A stretch of DNA of 35,135 nt, from positions 1 through 35,135 of the forward strand of contig SXTU01000312.1 in NCBI GenBank assembly GCA_005791875.1, read 5' to 3'. The stretch comes from Verrucomicrobiales bacterium (GTDB taxonomy: Bacteria; Verrucomicrobiota; Verrucomicrobiia; Limisphaerales; SXTU01). Within the stretch, counting starts at the first letter, position 1. Every line of letters begins with the position of its first letter. The position numbers were made by a program, and so were the translations under genes. Under the pieces are notes generated by a model. That model was not told where the DNA came from, ran no database searches, and saw nothing but the letters and a program-made list of their open reading frames with translations. Positions 18,148-25,426 of the stretch are shown piece after piece.

Positions 18148-21100
18148 TCAATCCACGAACGCGAGTTCGTTGGAGATGAGCAGGGTCTGGGCGAGCTTCT
18201 CCCAAGGGGTCAGCGTGGTTGCGGCGGCGTCCTTTGGCTTGCCGAAATCGGCTTTGGCATCCCACTCAGTTTGAAAGCCGGGCTGGAGCCTGGAGTTGCG
18301 TCCGGAGCTGCCGACGAACTTCAACTTGGGCGCCCAATTGAAGCTGTCGCTGTTCGAATTCGCGCGGCAGTCGGTGATGAAATCCAGCGTGTCGCCGGCC
18401 ATCACCGCGATTCTCTCGGCGCGCAACTCGGCCGTGCTGTTCTGCGCCACGGCCTCCGCCAGCACGCCAGCGCGGCTGCGCACGAGCCGGGCGCGGACGC
18501 CGTCGCCCTGCGCGTTCGCATGCGACAGCGCGCCTGACACTGTCACCGTGCCGTCGCGCGGCGCGACCCAGCGGCGGATGACGGCGCGCGCTTGGGTCTG
18601 CCCAGGATGCCCGCCCTCGGCACGGAGAAGCAGGTGGCCAAATTCCTTGTCCGGAAAATCCTTCCAGACCTGCCATTGCCCGCCGGTGAAGAACGCGAAC
18701 GGGGTGAAGCTCTTCACGCCCTTCGTCGCTTCATCGAACTCGCCGTAGCCGTAGTGCCAGCCCGCGTTCGGCGCGGACGCGGCGGTGGCTTCCGTCGGCG
18801 CGGCCAGGAAGGTTTTCGCCATCGCCAGATCGTCAGCGGCGGGGCGGCGCTGGTAAATCGCTGCGTAGAGAAACGCGACGCGTCCCTCGACGCTGGCAAA
18901 TTCCTTGAACTCCTCTCGGGCCACGAGCGCCTGCGCCTGTTGCAGCACGAACGGCGAGTTCATCAGGAAGAGCGCCTGCTGCGGCACGGTGGTGTGGAAG
19001 CGCTGCGATGCGCTCACGTCGGGACTGGCGAAGTCGAAGGTGCGGAACATCGGCGGGAGATTCTGCCGGTCAATGAAGCCGTAGGCCGTGCGGCGCGTGG
19101 CGAAGGGCTGCGCGGTCAGATCCACGGGCAGGCCGCCGGGCGTGAGGTCGAGCTTGCCGGCCGCGAGGAGGAGCGAGTCGCGGAGCTGCTCGAAGTCGAG
19201 ACGCTGGCGGTTGAACTTCCAGAGCAGCAGGTTCGACGGGTCGGCCTTCACGCACTCAGCGCGGTCGTCGCTGGCCTGCTGGTAGGTCGCGGAGAGCATG
19301 ATGACCTTGTGCAGCTTCTTGATGCTCGAGCCATCGGCGACGAAGCGCGTCGCCAGCCAGTCGAGCAACTCGGGATGCGTCGGCGGGTCCGCGCGCAAGC
19401 CGAAGTCGCTGGGCGTGCGGACCAACCCCTGGCCGAAATGCCAGCCCCAGACGCGGTTCACAAGCACGCGCGGGGTGAGTGGGTTGTCCTTGCTCGTGAT
19501 GGCGCGGGCGAGTTCGAGCCGGCCGCTGGACTTCGCCGGGAATGGCTCGGTCTTTGCAAGCGACGCGACCTGAGGGAAGCCGCGCTCGACCTCGGGACCA
19601 CGATTGCCGGGGTTGCCGCGCACAAAGACGTAGGGGCGCGTGGGCGAATCGCGGTCCACGAGCGCCATCGCGCGCGGCGGAGCACCGGGATGCGTGGCGT
19701 CCACTTCGTCGACCTTGGCTTTGAGCTGGCGCAGGCGCGGGCGCGCGTCTTCGAGCAGAGTGTCGTTCTCTGGTGCGGGCAGGTTCGGCGGTGCGTCGTC
19801 AGCGCGCAGCGCGAGGCGGAAGGCTTCCTTGTCCTTGTCCGCGTGTGGCGTGGCGGAGTCGGCGTCGGTGAGCAGCTTGCCGTAGCGATCGGCAACTTCC
19901 TTCATGGACTTGGCCGGCGTGGCGAAGGAATTGCGAATGGCGAGCGGCGATTGACGAGTGTCCAGCTTCGCAGCCTCCTCGACGAAGGTGGCGTCGGGCA
20001 ACTCCGCGTAGGCGTGCCAGAGGGACCAGACGGAGGCGGGCGAATTGGACTTGGCGTCCTTCGCGAGATAATCCTGCCAGCGCTGCACGACGGCGGGGAC
20101 GAGTTTCCGCTCCTGAAAATACTTGTCGCGGTTCTGTCGGCTGGCACCGGACGAGGCGCGGGCGACCTTCGGGTCCACCTCGTCGGCGGCAAGCAAATAG
20201 TCGGCGGTGCGTTTGCGGAGCGCGGCGAGCTGCTTGTCGAGCTGCTCGGCGCGATATTTCTCCATCTCCTCCTCGCGCTTCTTCTTCTCCGCGAGGTAAG
20301 CGGCGTGCTGGGTCGCGTCGGGCTTAATGCCCAGCAGCGGCTGCTCCGCCGGCTCCTGGCTGGAGGCGAAGACTCCGTGGAGGCTGTAATACTCTGCCGT
20401 CGAGACCGGGTCGTATTTGTGGTCGTGGCAGCGGGCGCACTGGACGGTCAGGCCCATCGTTCCGCGCGTCACCACGTCAATGCGGTCGTCAATGATGTCG
20501 TTCACGTTGTTCAGAAACCGGCGGCCCAGCGTGAGGAAGCCAAGCCCGGCGAGCGCGCGCTTGTCCTCGCCGAGTTGCAGTTGGTCGGCGGCGATCTGTT
20601 CGGTGAGAAAGCGGTCGTAAGGCGTGTCTTCGTTCAAGCTGCGGATGACGTAATCGCGGTAGGTGTAGCTGAAGGCGAAGCGCCGCTGTTCGTCGCCGGC
20701 GAGATAACCCTTCGTGTCCGCGTAACGCGCCACGTCCAGCCAGTGCCGGCCCCAACGCTCACCGTAGCGCGGTGAGGCGAGCAGCTTGTCCACCAGCTTC
20801 GCGAAGGCATCGGGTGACTTGTCCGCGACAAACGCCTCAACCTCAGCCATCGAGGGCGGCAGGCCGTGGAGGTCGAAGTAGGCGCGGCGGATGAGCGTGC
20901 GCTTGTCCGCAGGCGCAGAAGGGAGCCACTTCTTCTCCGCGAGCTTGGCAGCGACGAAGGCATCAATCGGACTTTGAACTTTGAACTTGGAACCTTGAAC
21001 TTCGGGAATCTTCGGCTCCTTCACCGGCTGGAACGCCCAATGATTCTTCACCACGTTCGGGTCGGACAGCGGCGGGCCGGAGGCCTTGCCGGTGCGCGGG

Positions 21101-21480
21101 TCGGGCGCGCCGAGGCGAACCCACTCCTCAAAGAGCGCGATTTGCTGCGCCGTGAGCTTTTTCCCCTTCGGCGGCATCTGGAGGTCTTTGTCCGTGTAGC
21201 GAAGGGCGCGGATGAGGAGCGACTTGTCCGGCTGGCCGGGGACGATTGCGGGGCCGTGCTCGCCGCCCTTGGCCCAGCCGTCGCGCGTGTTGAGAGCGAG
21301 GCCACCCTTGGGCTTTTCACTCGCCGCGCCGTCGTGGCACTTGAGGCAATGCTCGATGAGCAGCGGGCGGATCTTGTTCTCGAAAAAGTCGTGACCAGCC
21401 GGCGAGTCAGCAGCGTGTGAGCGGAGGGCGAGCAGGCTGGCGAGCAGAGCGAAGCGAACGACTGAAAGCATTTTGGTCAT
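18148..21480 (-). CDS. PSCyt1-DUF1549-DUF1553 exported protein with extra C-terminal domain (copy B)
   Basis: 1110 residues from ATG 21480, which starts a signal peptide (MLSVVRFALLASLLALRSHA). PSCyt1 has a haem motif CLKCH at residues 45-49 and ends with KPKGGLALNTRDGWAKGGEHG. DUF1549 starts at PIDAFVAAKL (about 170) and includes CARCHDHKYDP. DUF1553 starts near RLELARAITSKDNPLTPRVLVNRVWGWHF. Unlike copy A, a region of about 170 residues rich in beta-strand pattern (HYGYGEFDEAT ... WVAPRDGTVTVSG ... GDTLDFITDC) is inserted before the family's usual end, LISNELAFVD. It looks like a lectin- or carbohydrate-binding-type beta-sandwich. No DUF1501 gene is adjacent. The linker before DUF1549 is repeat-encoded. 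Confidence 0.92.
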   Translation of the reverse strand: MTKMLSVVRFALLASLLALRSHAADSPAGHDFFENKIRPLLIEHCLKCHDGAASEKPKGGLALNTRDGWAKGGEHGPAIVPGQPDKSLLIRALRYTDKDLQMPPKGKKLTAQQIALFEEWVRLGAPDPRTGKASGPPLSDPNVVKNHWAFQPVKEPKIPEVQGSKFKVQSPIDAFVAAKLAEKKWLPSAPADKRTLIRRAYFDLHGLPPSMAEVEAFVADKSPDAFAKLVDKLLASPRYGERWGRHWLDVARYADTKGYLAGDEQRRFAFSYTYRDYVIRSLNEDTPYDRFLTEQIAADQLQLGEDKRALAGLGFLTLGRRFLNNVNDIIDDRIDVVTRGTMGLTVQCARCHDHKYDPVSTAEYYSLHGVFASSQEPAEQPLLGIKPDATQHAAYLAEKKKREEEMEKYRAEQLDKQLAALRKRTADYLLAADEVDPKVARASSGASRQNRDKYFQERKLVPAVVQRWQDYLAKDAKSNSPASVWSLWHAYAELPDATFVEEAAKLDTRQSPLAIRNSFATPAKSMKEVADRYGKLLTDADSATPHADKDKEAFRLALRADDAPPNLPAPENDTLLEDARPRLRQLKAKVDEVDATHPGAPPRAMALVDRDSPTRPYVFVRGNPGNRGPEVERGFPQVASLAKTEPFPAKSSGRLELARAITSKDNPLTPRVLVNRVWGWHFGQGLVRTPSDFGLRADPPTHPELLDWLATRFVADGSSIKKLHKVIMLSATYQQASDDRAECVKADPSNLLLWKFNRQRLDFEQLRDSLLLAAGKLDLTPGGLPVDLTAQPFATRRTAYGFIDRQNLPPMFRTFDFASPDVSASQRFHTTVPQQALFLMNSPFVLQQAQALVAREEFKEFASVEGRVAFLYAAIYQRRPAADDLAMAKTFLAAPTEATAASAPNAGWHYGYGEFDEATKGVKSFTPFAFFTGGQWQVWKDFPDKEFGHLLLRAEGGHPGQTQARAVIRRWVAPRDGTVTVSGALSHANAQGDGVRARLVRSRAGVLAEAVAQNSTAELRAERIAVMAGDTLDFITDCRANSNSDSFNWAPKLKFVGSSGRNSRLQPGFQTEWDAKADFGKPKDAAATTLTPWEKLAQTLLISNELAFVD
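20974..21001. repeat. Heptad array ttgaact x4 in the PSCyt1/DUF1549 linker of copy B
   Basis: Four 7-nt units: ttgaact, ttgaact, tggaacc, ttgaact. On the coding strand they help encode EVQGSKFKVQS, lying between WAFQPVKEPKIP and PIDAF. This is the same linker and the same 11-residue length as the atcggca array in copy A. Confidence 0.88.
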
Positions 21481-21578
21481 GTGACTGGGCCAGCGTATCG
21501 GACAGCGGAGAAAAGCCAATCGCGGCGCTGGCTAGTGGGCGACGCGGCGACGTGGAGGGCTATTCGGAGGAAGGCGTC

Positions 21579-21657
21579 TGCCCGCGGATTACACGGATCG
21601 AAAACAAACGCGGGTGTCAGCGAGTTTCATCCGCGTTATCCGCGTTATCCGTGGGCA
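21579..21657. repeat. Palindromic element forming the 3' end of rsmI
   Basis: Left arm tgcccgcggattacacggat (21579-21598) and right arm atccgcgttatccgtgggca (21638-21657) pair at 17 of 20 positions. The right part has 9-nt units (ccgcgttat twice). The rsmI stop codon (21617-21619) lies in the loop, so the last 13 residues of RsmI come from the element. Confidence 0.82.
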
Positions 21658-22375
21658 CATCTTCCTCGCCGCTGACCAGCACCACGAACTCCCCCTTCAG
21701 CGAGCGCTTCGCCACGAGGGCGATCAACTCGCCGGGTGTGCCGCGCAGGAACTCTTCGAACTTCTTCGTCAATTCGCGGGCGAGAACGATGGTGCGGTCG
21801 GGGAAGACTTCGTAGAGCTCGCCGAGCAGTTTCTCGATGCGATAGGGCGACTCGTAGAGCGCGAGGGTGCCGGCAAATTCTTTCAAGGCTTCGAGCTGCT
21901 TGCGCCGCTGGCCGGACTTGTGCGGCAGGAAGCCGATGAAGTGAAACTCGCCCGTCGGCAGACCGCTCGCTGTCAGCGCCGCGACGAGCGCGCACGGGCC
22001 GGGCACGGACTCGACGCGCAGGCCCGCCGCCACCGCCGCGCGCACAACGCGCTCCCCGGGGTCACTGATACCGGGCGTGCCGGCGTCCGTGACGAGCGCG
22101 ACTTTCTCGCCGTGCTTGAGACGTTCCAAGATTTCCTCGGAACGCTTCGCCTCGTTGAACTGGAAGTAGCTCAACATCGGCTTGGAGATCTCGAAGTGCT
22201 TCAGCAATTGCCCCGTGCGCCGCGTGTCCTCCGCCGCCACCACGTCGCACTCGCGCAGCACGCGGAGCGCTCGCAGCGAAATATCCTCCAAGTTGCCGAT
22301 GGGCGTGGCGACGAGGTAGAGCGTGCCAGGCGTGAGCGGCGGCAGGGTTTTCGCGGTGGGGAGATCCGCGCTCAC
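21617..22375 (-). CDS. rsmI: 16S rRNA (cytidine1402-2'-O)-methyltransferase
   Basis: 252 residues. RsmI methylates the 2'-OH of C1402 in the 16S rRNA decoding site using SAM. Diagnostic stretches: LYLVATPIGNLEDISLRAL near the N-terminus, AAEDTRRTGQLLKHF, VALVTDAGTPGISDPGERVVR, SGLPTGEFHFIGFLP and the tetrapyrrole-methylase core ALYESPYRIEKLL. It starts at GTG 22375, whose last bases overlap the ribBA stop (GTGA), so translation is probably coupled. The C-terminal tail (DNADNADETR) is encoded by a palindromic repeat element and is unlike the family. Confidence 0.95.
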   Translation of the reverse strand: MSADLPTAKTLPPLTPGTLYLVATPIGNLEDISLRALRVLRECDVVAAEDTRRTGQLLKHFEISKPMLSYFQFNEAKRSEEILERLKHGEKVALVTDAGTPGISDPGERVVRAAVAAGLRVESVPGPCALVAALTASGLPTGEFHFIGFLPHKSGQRRKQLEALKEFAGTLALYESPYRIEKLLGELYEVFPDRTIVLARELTKKFEEFLRGTPGELIALVAKRSLKGEFVVLVSGEEDVPTDNADNADETR

Positions 22376-23574
22376 AGCAGGTGGCCGAGCTTGTCGCGCT
22401 TCGTTTTCAGGTAGCGCTCGTTGTGCGGGTTGGGCTTCACGCGGATGGGCAACTGCTCGGCGATCTTCAAACCGTAGCCTTCGAGGCCGACGATCTTCTT
22501 CGGGTTGTTCGTGAGCAGGCGAATGGTCTTCAGCCCGAGGTCGCAGAGAATTTGCGCACCGAGACCGTATTCGCGGAGGTCCATGCCGAAGCCGAGCTTC
22601 TGGTTCGCCTCAACCGTATCGAGACCTTTCTCCTGAAGCTTGTAGGCCTGGATCTTCGCGCCCAACCCGATCCCGCGCCCCTCCTGTCTCATGTAGAGAA
22701 TCACACCGTGGCCCGCATCGCTGACCTGCTTCATCGCCTGCTGGAGCTGCGGACCGCAATCGCACCGGCGCGAGCCGAAGACATCGCCGGTGAGGCATTC
22801 GCTGTGGACACGCACGAGCACGTTCTTCTGGCCGGTGATGTCGCCCTTCACAAGCGCGACGTGGTGCTGGCCGTCCGTGTGCGAGCGGTAGAGATGCAAG
22901 GCGAAGTCGCCGTAATCCGTCGGCATCTTCACGACCTCGATGCGCTCAACAAGCTTCTCGCGCGACCGCCGGTGGCTGATGAGGTCGGCGATGGAACAAA
23001 TCTTGAGCTTGTGCTTGCGGGCGAACTTCCGCAGTTGCGGCAGCCGCGCCATCGTGCCGTCGTCGGACATGATCTCGCAGATGACACCGATGGGTCGCGC
23101 ACCCGCGAGGCGCACGAGGTCCACGGCCGCCTCGGTGTGACCAGCGCGCTGGAGGACGCCGCCGGGTTTGGCGCGCAATGGGAAGACGTGGCCGGGTTGC
23201 ACGAGATCCTCAGGCAGCGCCGTCGGCTCGGCCATGATTTGAATCGTCTTCGCGCGGTCGGCGGCGCTGATGCCGGTGGTGATGCCGCGCGCGGCGTCCA
23301 CGCTGACTTGGAAATCCGTTTTGAAGGTCTCGCGGTTCTGCACAACCATGCGCTCGACCCCGAGCTGCTTGAGCCGCTCACCCGTCGTGGGAACACAGAT
23401 GAGGCCGCGACCGAAGCGCGCCATGAAGTTCACGGCCTTGGGCGTGGCGTGCTCGGCGGCCATGACGAGGTCGCCCTCGTTCTCGCGGTCGGCGTCGTCC
23501 ACGACAATGACCATGCGCCCGCGCCGCAGATCGGCCAGCGCGGCCTCGATGGAATCAAACTCCGCTTTCATCAT
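22372..23574 (-). CDS. ribBA: Bifunctional 3,4-dihydroxy-2-butanone-4-phosphate synthase / GTP cyclohydrolase II
   Basis: 400 residues from ATG 23574; the following ATG at 23571 is an alternative. RibB domain (about 1-205): VIVVDDADRENEGDLVMAAE with the acidic metal loop, GGVLQRAGHTEAAVDL with catalytic His. RibA domain (about 210-400): VRVHSECLTGDVFGSRRCDCGPQLQQA with zinc cysteines, YMRQEGRGIGL, and LLTNNPKKIVGLEGYGL near the end. Together they make both precursors of riboflavin, from ribulose-5-phosphate and from GTP. An in-frame upstream extension is encoded by a repeat and is not counted. No FMN riboswitch is recognisable upstream. It is translationally coupled to rsmI. Confidence 0.96.
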   Translation of the reverse strand: MMKAEFDSIEAALADLRRGRMVIVVDDADRENEGDLVMAAEHATPKAVNFMARFGRGLICVPTTGERLKQLGVERMVVQNRETFKTDFQVSVDAARGITTGISAADRAKTIQIMAEPTALPEDLVQPGHVFPLRAKPGGVLQRAGHTEAAVDLVRLAGARPIGVICEIMSDDGTMARLPQLRKFARKHKLKICSIADLISHRRSREKLVERIEVVKMPTDYGDFALHLYRSHTDGQHHVALVKGDITGQKNVLVRVHSECLTGDVFGSRRCDCGPQLQQAMKQVSDAGHGVILYMRQEGRGIGLGAKIQAYKLQEKGLDTVEANQKLGFGMDLREYGLGAQILCDLGLKTIRLLTNNPKKIVGLEGYGLKIAEQLPIRVKPNPHNERYLKTKRDKLGHLL

Positions 23575-23628
23575 CGCGGTGGACTCTAGGGGCGCACCGC
23601 TCCGTTGCAAATGCGGAAACAGAAGCGG

Positions 23629-23704
23629 GGCATGGAAATGGGGGCAGAGGAATGGGGGGGAATAATTTCTTTCGGGGCAGATTCCATTGCCCCATTTTTC
23701 TGCC
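23629..23704. repeat. Palindromic element upstream of ribBA
   Basis: Left arm 23629-23653 (ggcatggaaatggggg...) and right arm 23681-23704 (attccattgccccattt...) pair at about 19 of 25 positions with one gap. It lies 55 bp before the ribBA start, inside the probable leader or promoter region, and ends 27 bp from the sialidase stop. Confidence 0.65.
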
Positions 23705-23730
23705 GACAATTCGGCTGCGATCTCCTTGCC

Positions 23731-24786
23731 TCACTTCGGCCACGCGCCGTCAACCATCGCCTTCAGCTCCAGCTTCGCGGGGTCGAGGACGACGTGCCGC
23801 ACGCGCTGCCGCTTCCAAGTGTAGGTCGCGTGGACGAGGCCGTCGGCGGTCTGGATGACGGCGGGGTAGCTGTATTCGCCGGGCTCGCTCTCCAGCACGA
23901 GCGCGGCCTGCCAGTCCTTGCCGTCGCGTGACACGGCGACGTTCAACGGGCTGCGGCCTTTCGCCGTGTGGTTATAGACCAGCAAGTGCCGACCGTCCTT
24001 AAGCGTCACGGCGTCCGTGCCGGAGTTGGGATTTGGCAAGGAAGTCGCGCCGAGCTTGCCCCAGGACTTGCCGCCGTCCTCGGACCAGACTTGGAAGACC
24101 TTGCCCTGACGCGTGCGGCCCACAGCTCCAAGCCGGTCAGCGCCGTGGAACAAGATGCTCGGCTGAATCGCGCCGAACTCCTTGCCATCGTTCACCGGGG
24201 CGGTCTTCTCCCACGTCTTGCCGAGGTCGTGCGAGCGCTCGAAGTGGACGCGCCAGCCGTCGTGCTCGCTGCTCGTGGGGCTCAGGATGTCGCCGTTGGC
24301 GAGCTGCACCGGCTTGTTCTTGATGGGGCCGAGGATGCCGTCGGGCAGACGCGTCGCGCTGCTCCAGGTTTTGCCCGCGTCAGCGGAAGTGCGCAGCATT
24401 CCCCACCAAGTGCTCGGGCTGGGGCCGACCTTGTAGAAGAGCAGCAACGGCCCGGTCTTGGGCTGGAAGAGCACCGGGTTCCAGCACGGATGACGCTTAC
24501 CGTCGCCCTGCACACCGTTGGCGACTTCCACCGGTGGCGTCCACTTCCCGCCCTGACGCCGCGCGACCCAGATGCCCACGTCTGGGTCCTTCTCCTTGGT
24601 GCCGCCGAACCACGCGGCGATCAGGCTGCCCTTGCTTTCCACGATGGTCGAGGCGTGGCACTGCGGGAACGGCGCGGTCTCGTAAATGAACTCGGTGGTG
24701 ACAACTCCCGGAGAAGCGGCGAACGCGAGCATGGGCAACAGGGCGATGGCCAGCAGGCTGGCGCGATGAATGAGGCGACGTGTCAT
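23731..24786 (-). CDS. Exported sialidase family (exo-alpha-sialidase-like) protein
   Basis: 351 residues from ATG 24786, which begins a signal peptide (RASLLAIALLPMLAFAAS). The fold is the six-bladed sialidase/neuraminidase propeller: ASTIVESKGSLIAAWFGGTKEKDPDVGIWVARR at the start, and Asp-box-like repeats SADAGKTWSSATRL, SHDLGKTWEKTAPV, SEDGGKSWGKLGA and SRDGKDWQAALVL. This is the BNR family often annotated as exo-alpha-sialidase in Planctomycetes and Verrucomicrobia. Many members act on other glycans, so the substrate is open. It probably shares transcription with ribBA downstream, although a repeat lies between them. Confidence 0.88.
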   Translation of the reverse strand: MTRRLIHRASLLAIALLPMLAFAASPGVVTTEFIYETAPFPQCHASTIVESKGSLIAAWFGGTKEKDPDVGIWVARRQGGKWTPPVEVANGVQGDGKRHPCWNPVLFQPKTGPLLLFYKVGPSPSTWWGMLRTSADAGKTWSSATRLPDGILGPIKNKPVQLANGDILSPTSSEHDGWRVHFERSHDLGKTWEKTAPVNDGKEFGAIQPSILFHGADRLGAVGRTRQGKVFQVWSEDGGKSWGKLGATSLPNPNSGTDAVTLKDGRHLLVYNHTAKGRSPLNVAVSRDGKDWQAALVLESEPGEYSYPAVIQTADGLVHATYTWKRQRVRHVVLDPAKLELKAMVDGAWPK

Positions 24787-24975
24787 GTGATGATGTTGAG
24801 GCGAACGCGGACGCGGCGCAAGCGGGCAACCAGCGCTTGACTGACGGCGGGTGCGGCGTTCTGTTTCCAGCGTGAACCCGTCGGTCAAACATGCGGCGCT
24901 CGGCATCGCGCTGGGATCATCATCAGTCTGACGCCGCTGCCCTTCAACTACCCGGCGTTTGCGGCCGCGTGCGGC

Positions 24976-25395
24976 ATGGCGTTTGTCGCGTTCTTTCGCC
25001 GTCGTGATTCCCTTCTGTGGCAACGGCGGTTCGTGGTGTTCCTCGTGGCGGCTGCGGTGGTGACCGTTTCAATCTGGCTTCCGGTCAAACACCTTGACCG
25101 AAAGGTGGGGCCGATGAGATACGAGCGGATGCCTCTCGAAACTCTAGCGCGCTCTCTTCACCACGACTGGCGCGTGCCGGTGCGAGTGCGTGACGCCCAG
25201 TCGAAGAGCGTGGTCGTGTCCTTTCGGACTGCGGAGGCCATGACACGCCGGGAAGTGCTGGAGCTGCTCGCAAGGGAAAGTTCATTGGACCTGCGAATCC
25301 GGTATTGCGGCACCGGCGCGACATTTCTCTTTGGCGCGCATCCAAGCTTCACGACATTGAGCCCGAAGTCGGAGCAGCCGGTAGTCGGCAAGTAG
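24976..25395 (+). CDS. Membrane-anchored protein with secretin/TonB N-terminal (STN)-like domain, possibly 5'-frameshifted
   Basis: 139 residues as called. A transmembrane helix (RFVVFLVAAAVVTVSIWLPV) is followed by an STN-like fold: MPLETLARSLHHDWRVPVRVRDAQSKSVVVSFRTAEAMTRREVLELLARESSLDLRIRY. This matches the short beta-alpha-beta pattern of STN domains found with FecR-type and secretin proteins. Upstream sequence in another frame (GTG 24872) reads NPSVKHAALGIALG, and after a one-base shift near 24914 continues IISLTPLPFNYPAF into this gene. The real gene may therefore start at 24872 and carry a 1-bp deletion. It converges with priA (gap 31 bp). Function unknown. Confidence 0.65.
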   Translation: MAFVAFFRRRDSLLWQRRFVVFLVAAAVVTVSIWLPVKHLDRKVGPMRYERMPLETLARSLHHDWRVPVRVRDAQSKSVVVSFRTAEAMTRREVLELLARESSLDLRIRYCGTGATFLFGAHPSFTTLSPKSEQPVVGK

Positions 25396-25426
25396 GCGTG
25401 CGAGCGGCGGTGGTTGCAGACGGCTG

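Noticed and set aside
18592-20775. Long plus-strand open frame opposite DUF1549 copy B
   Set aside because: Shadow of a real gene; no start context, signal or domain pattern.
23575-23730. Possible FMN riboswitch in the ribBA leader
   Set aside because: None of the conserved FMN-aptamer core segments are recognisable on the minus strand; the structure there is a palindromic repeat.
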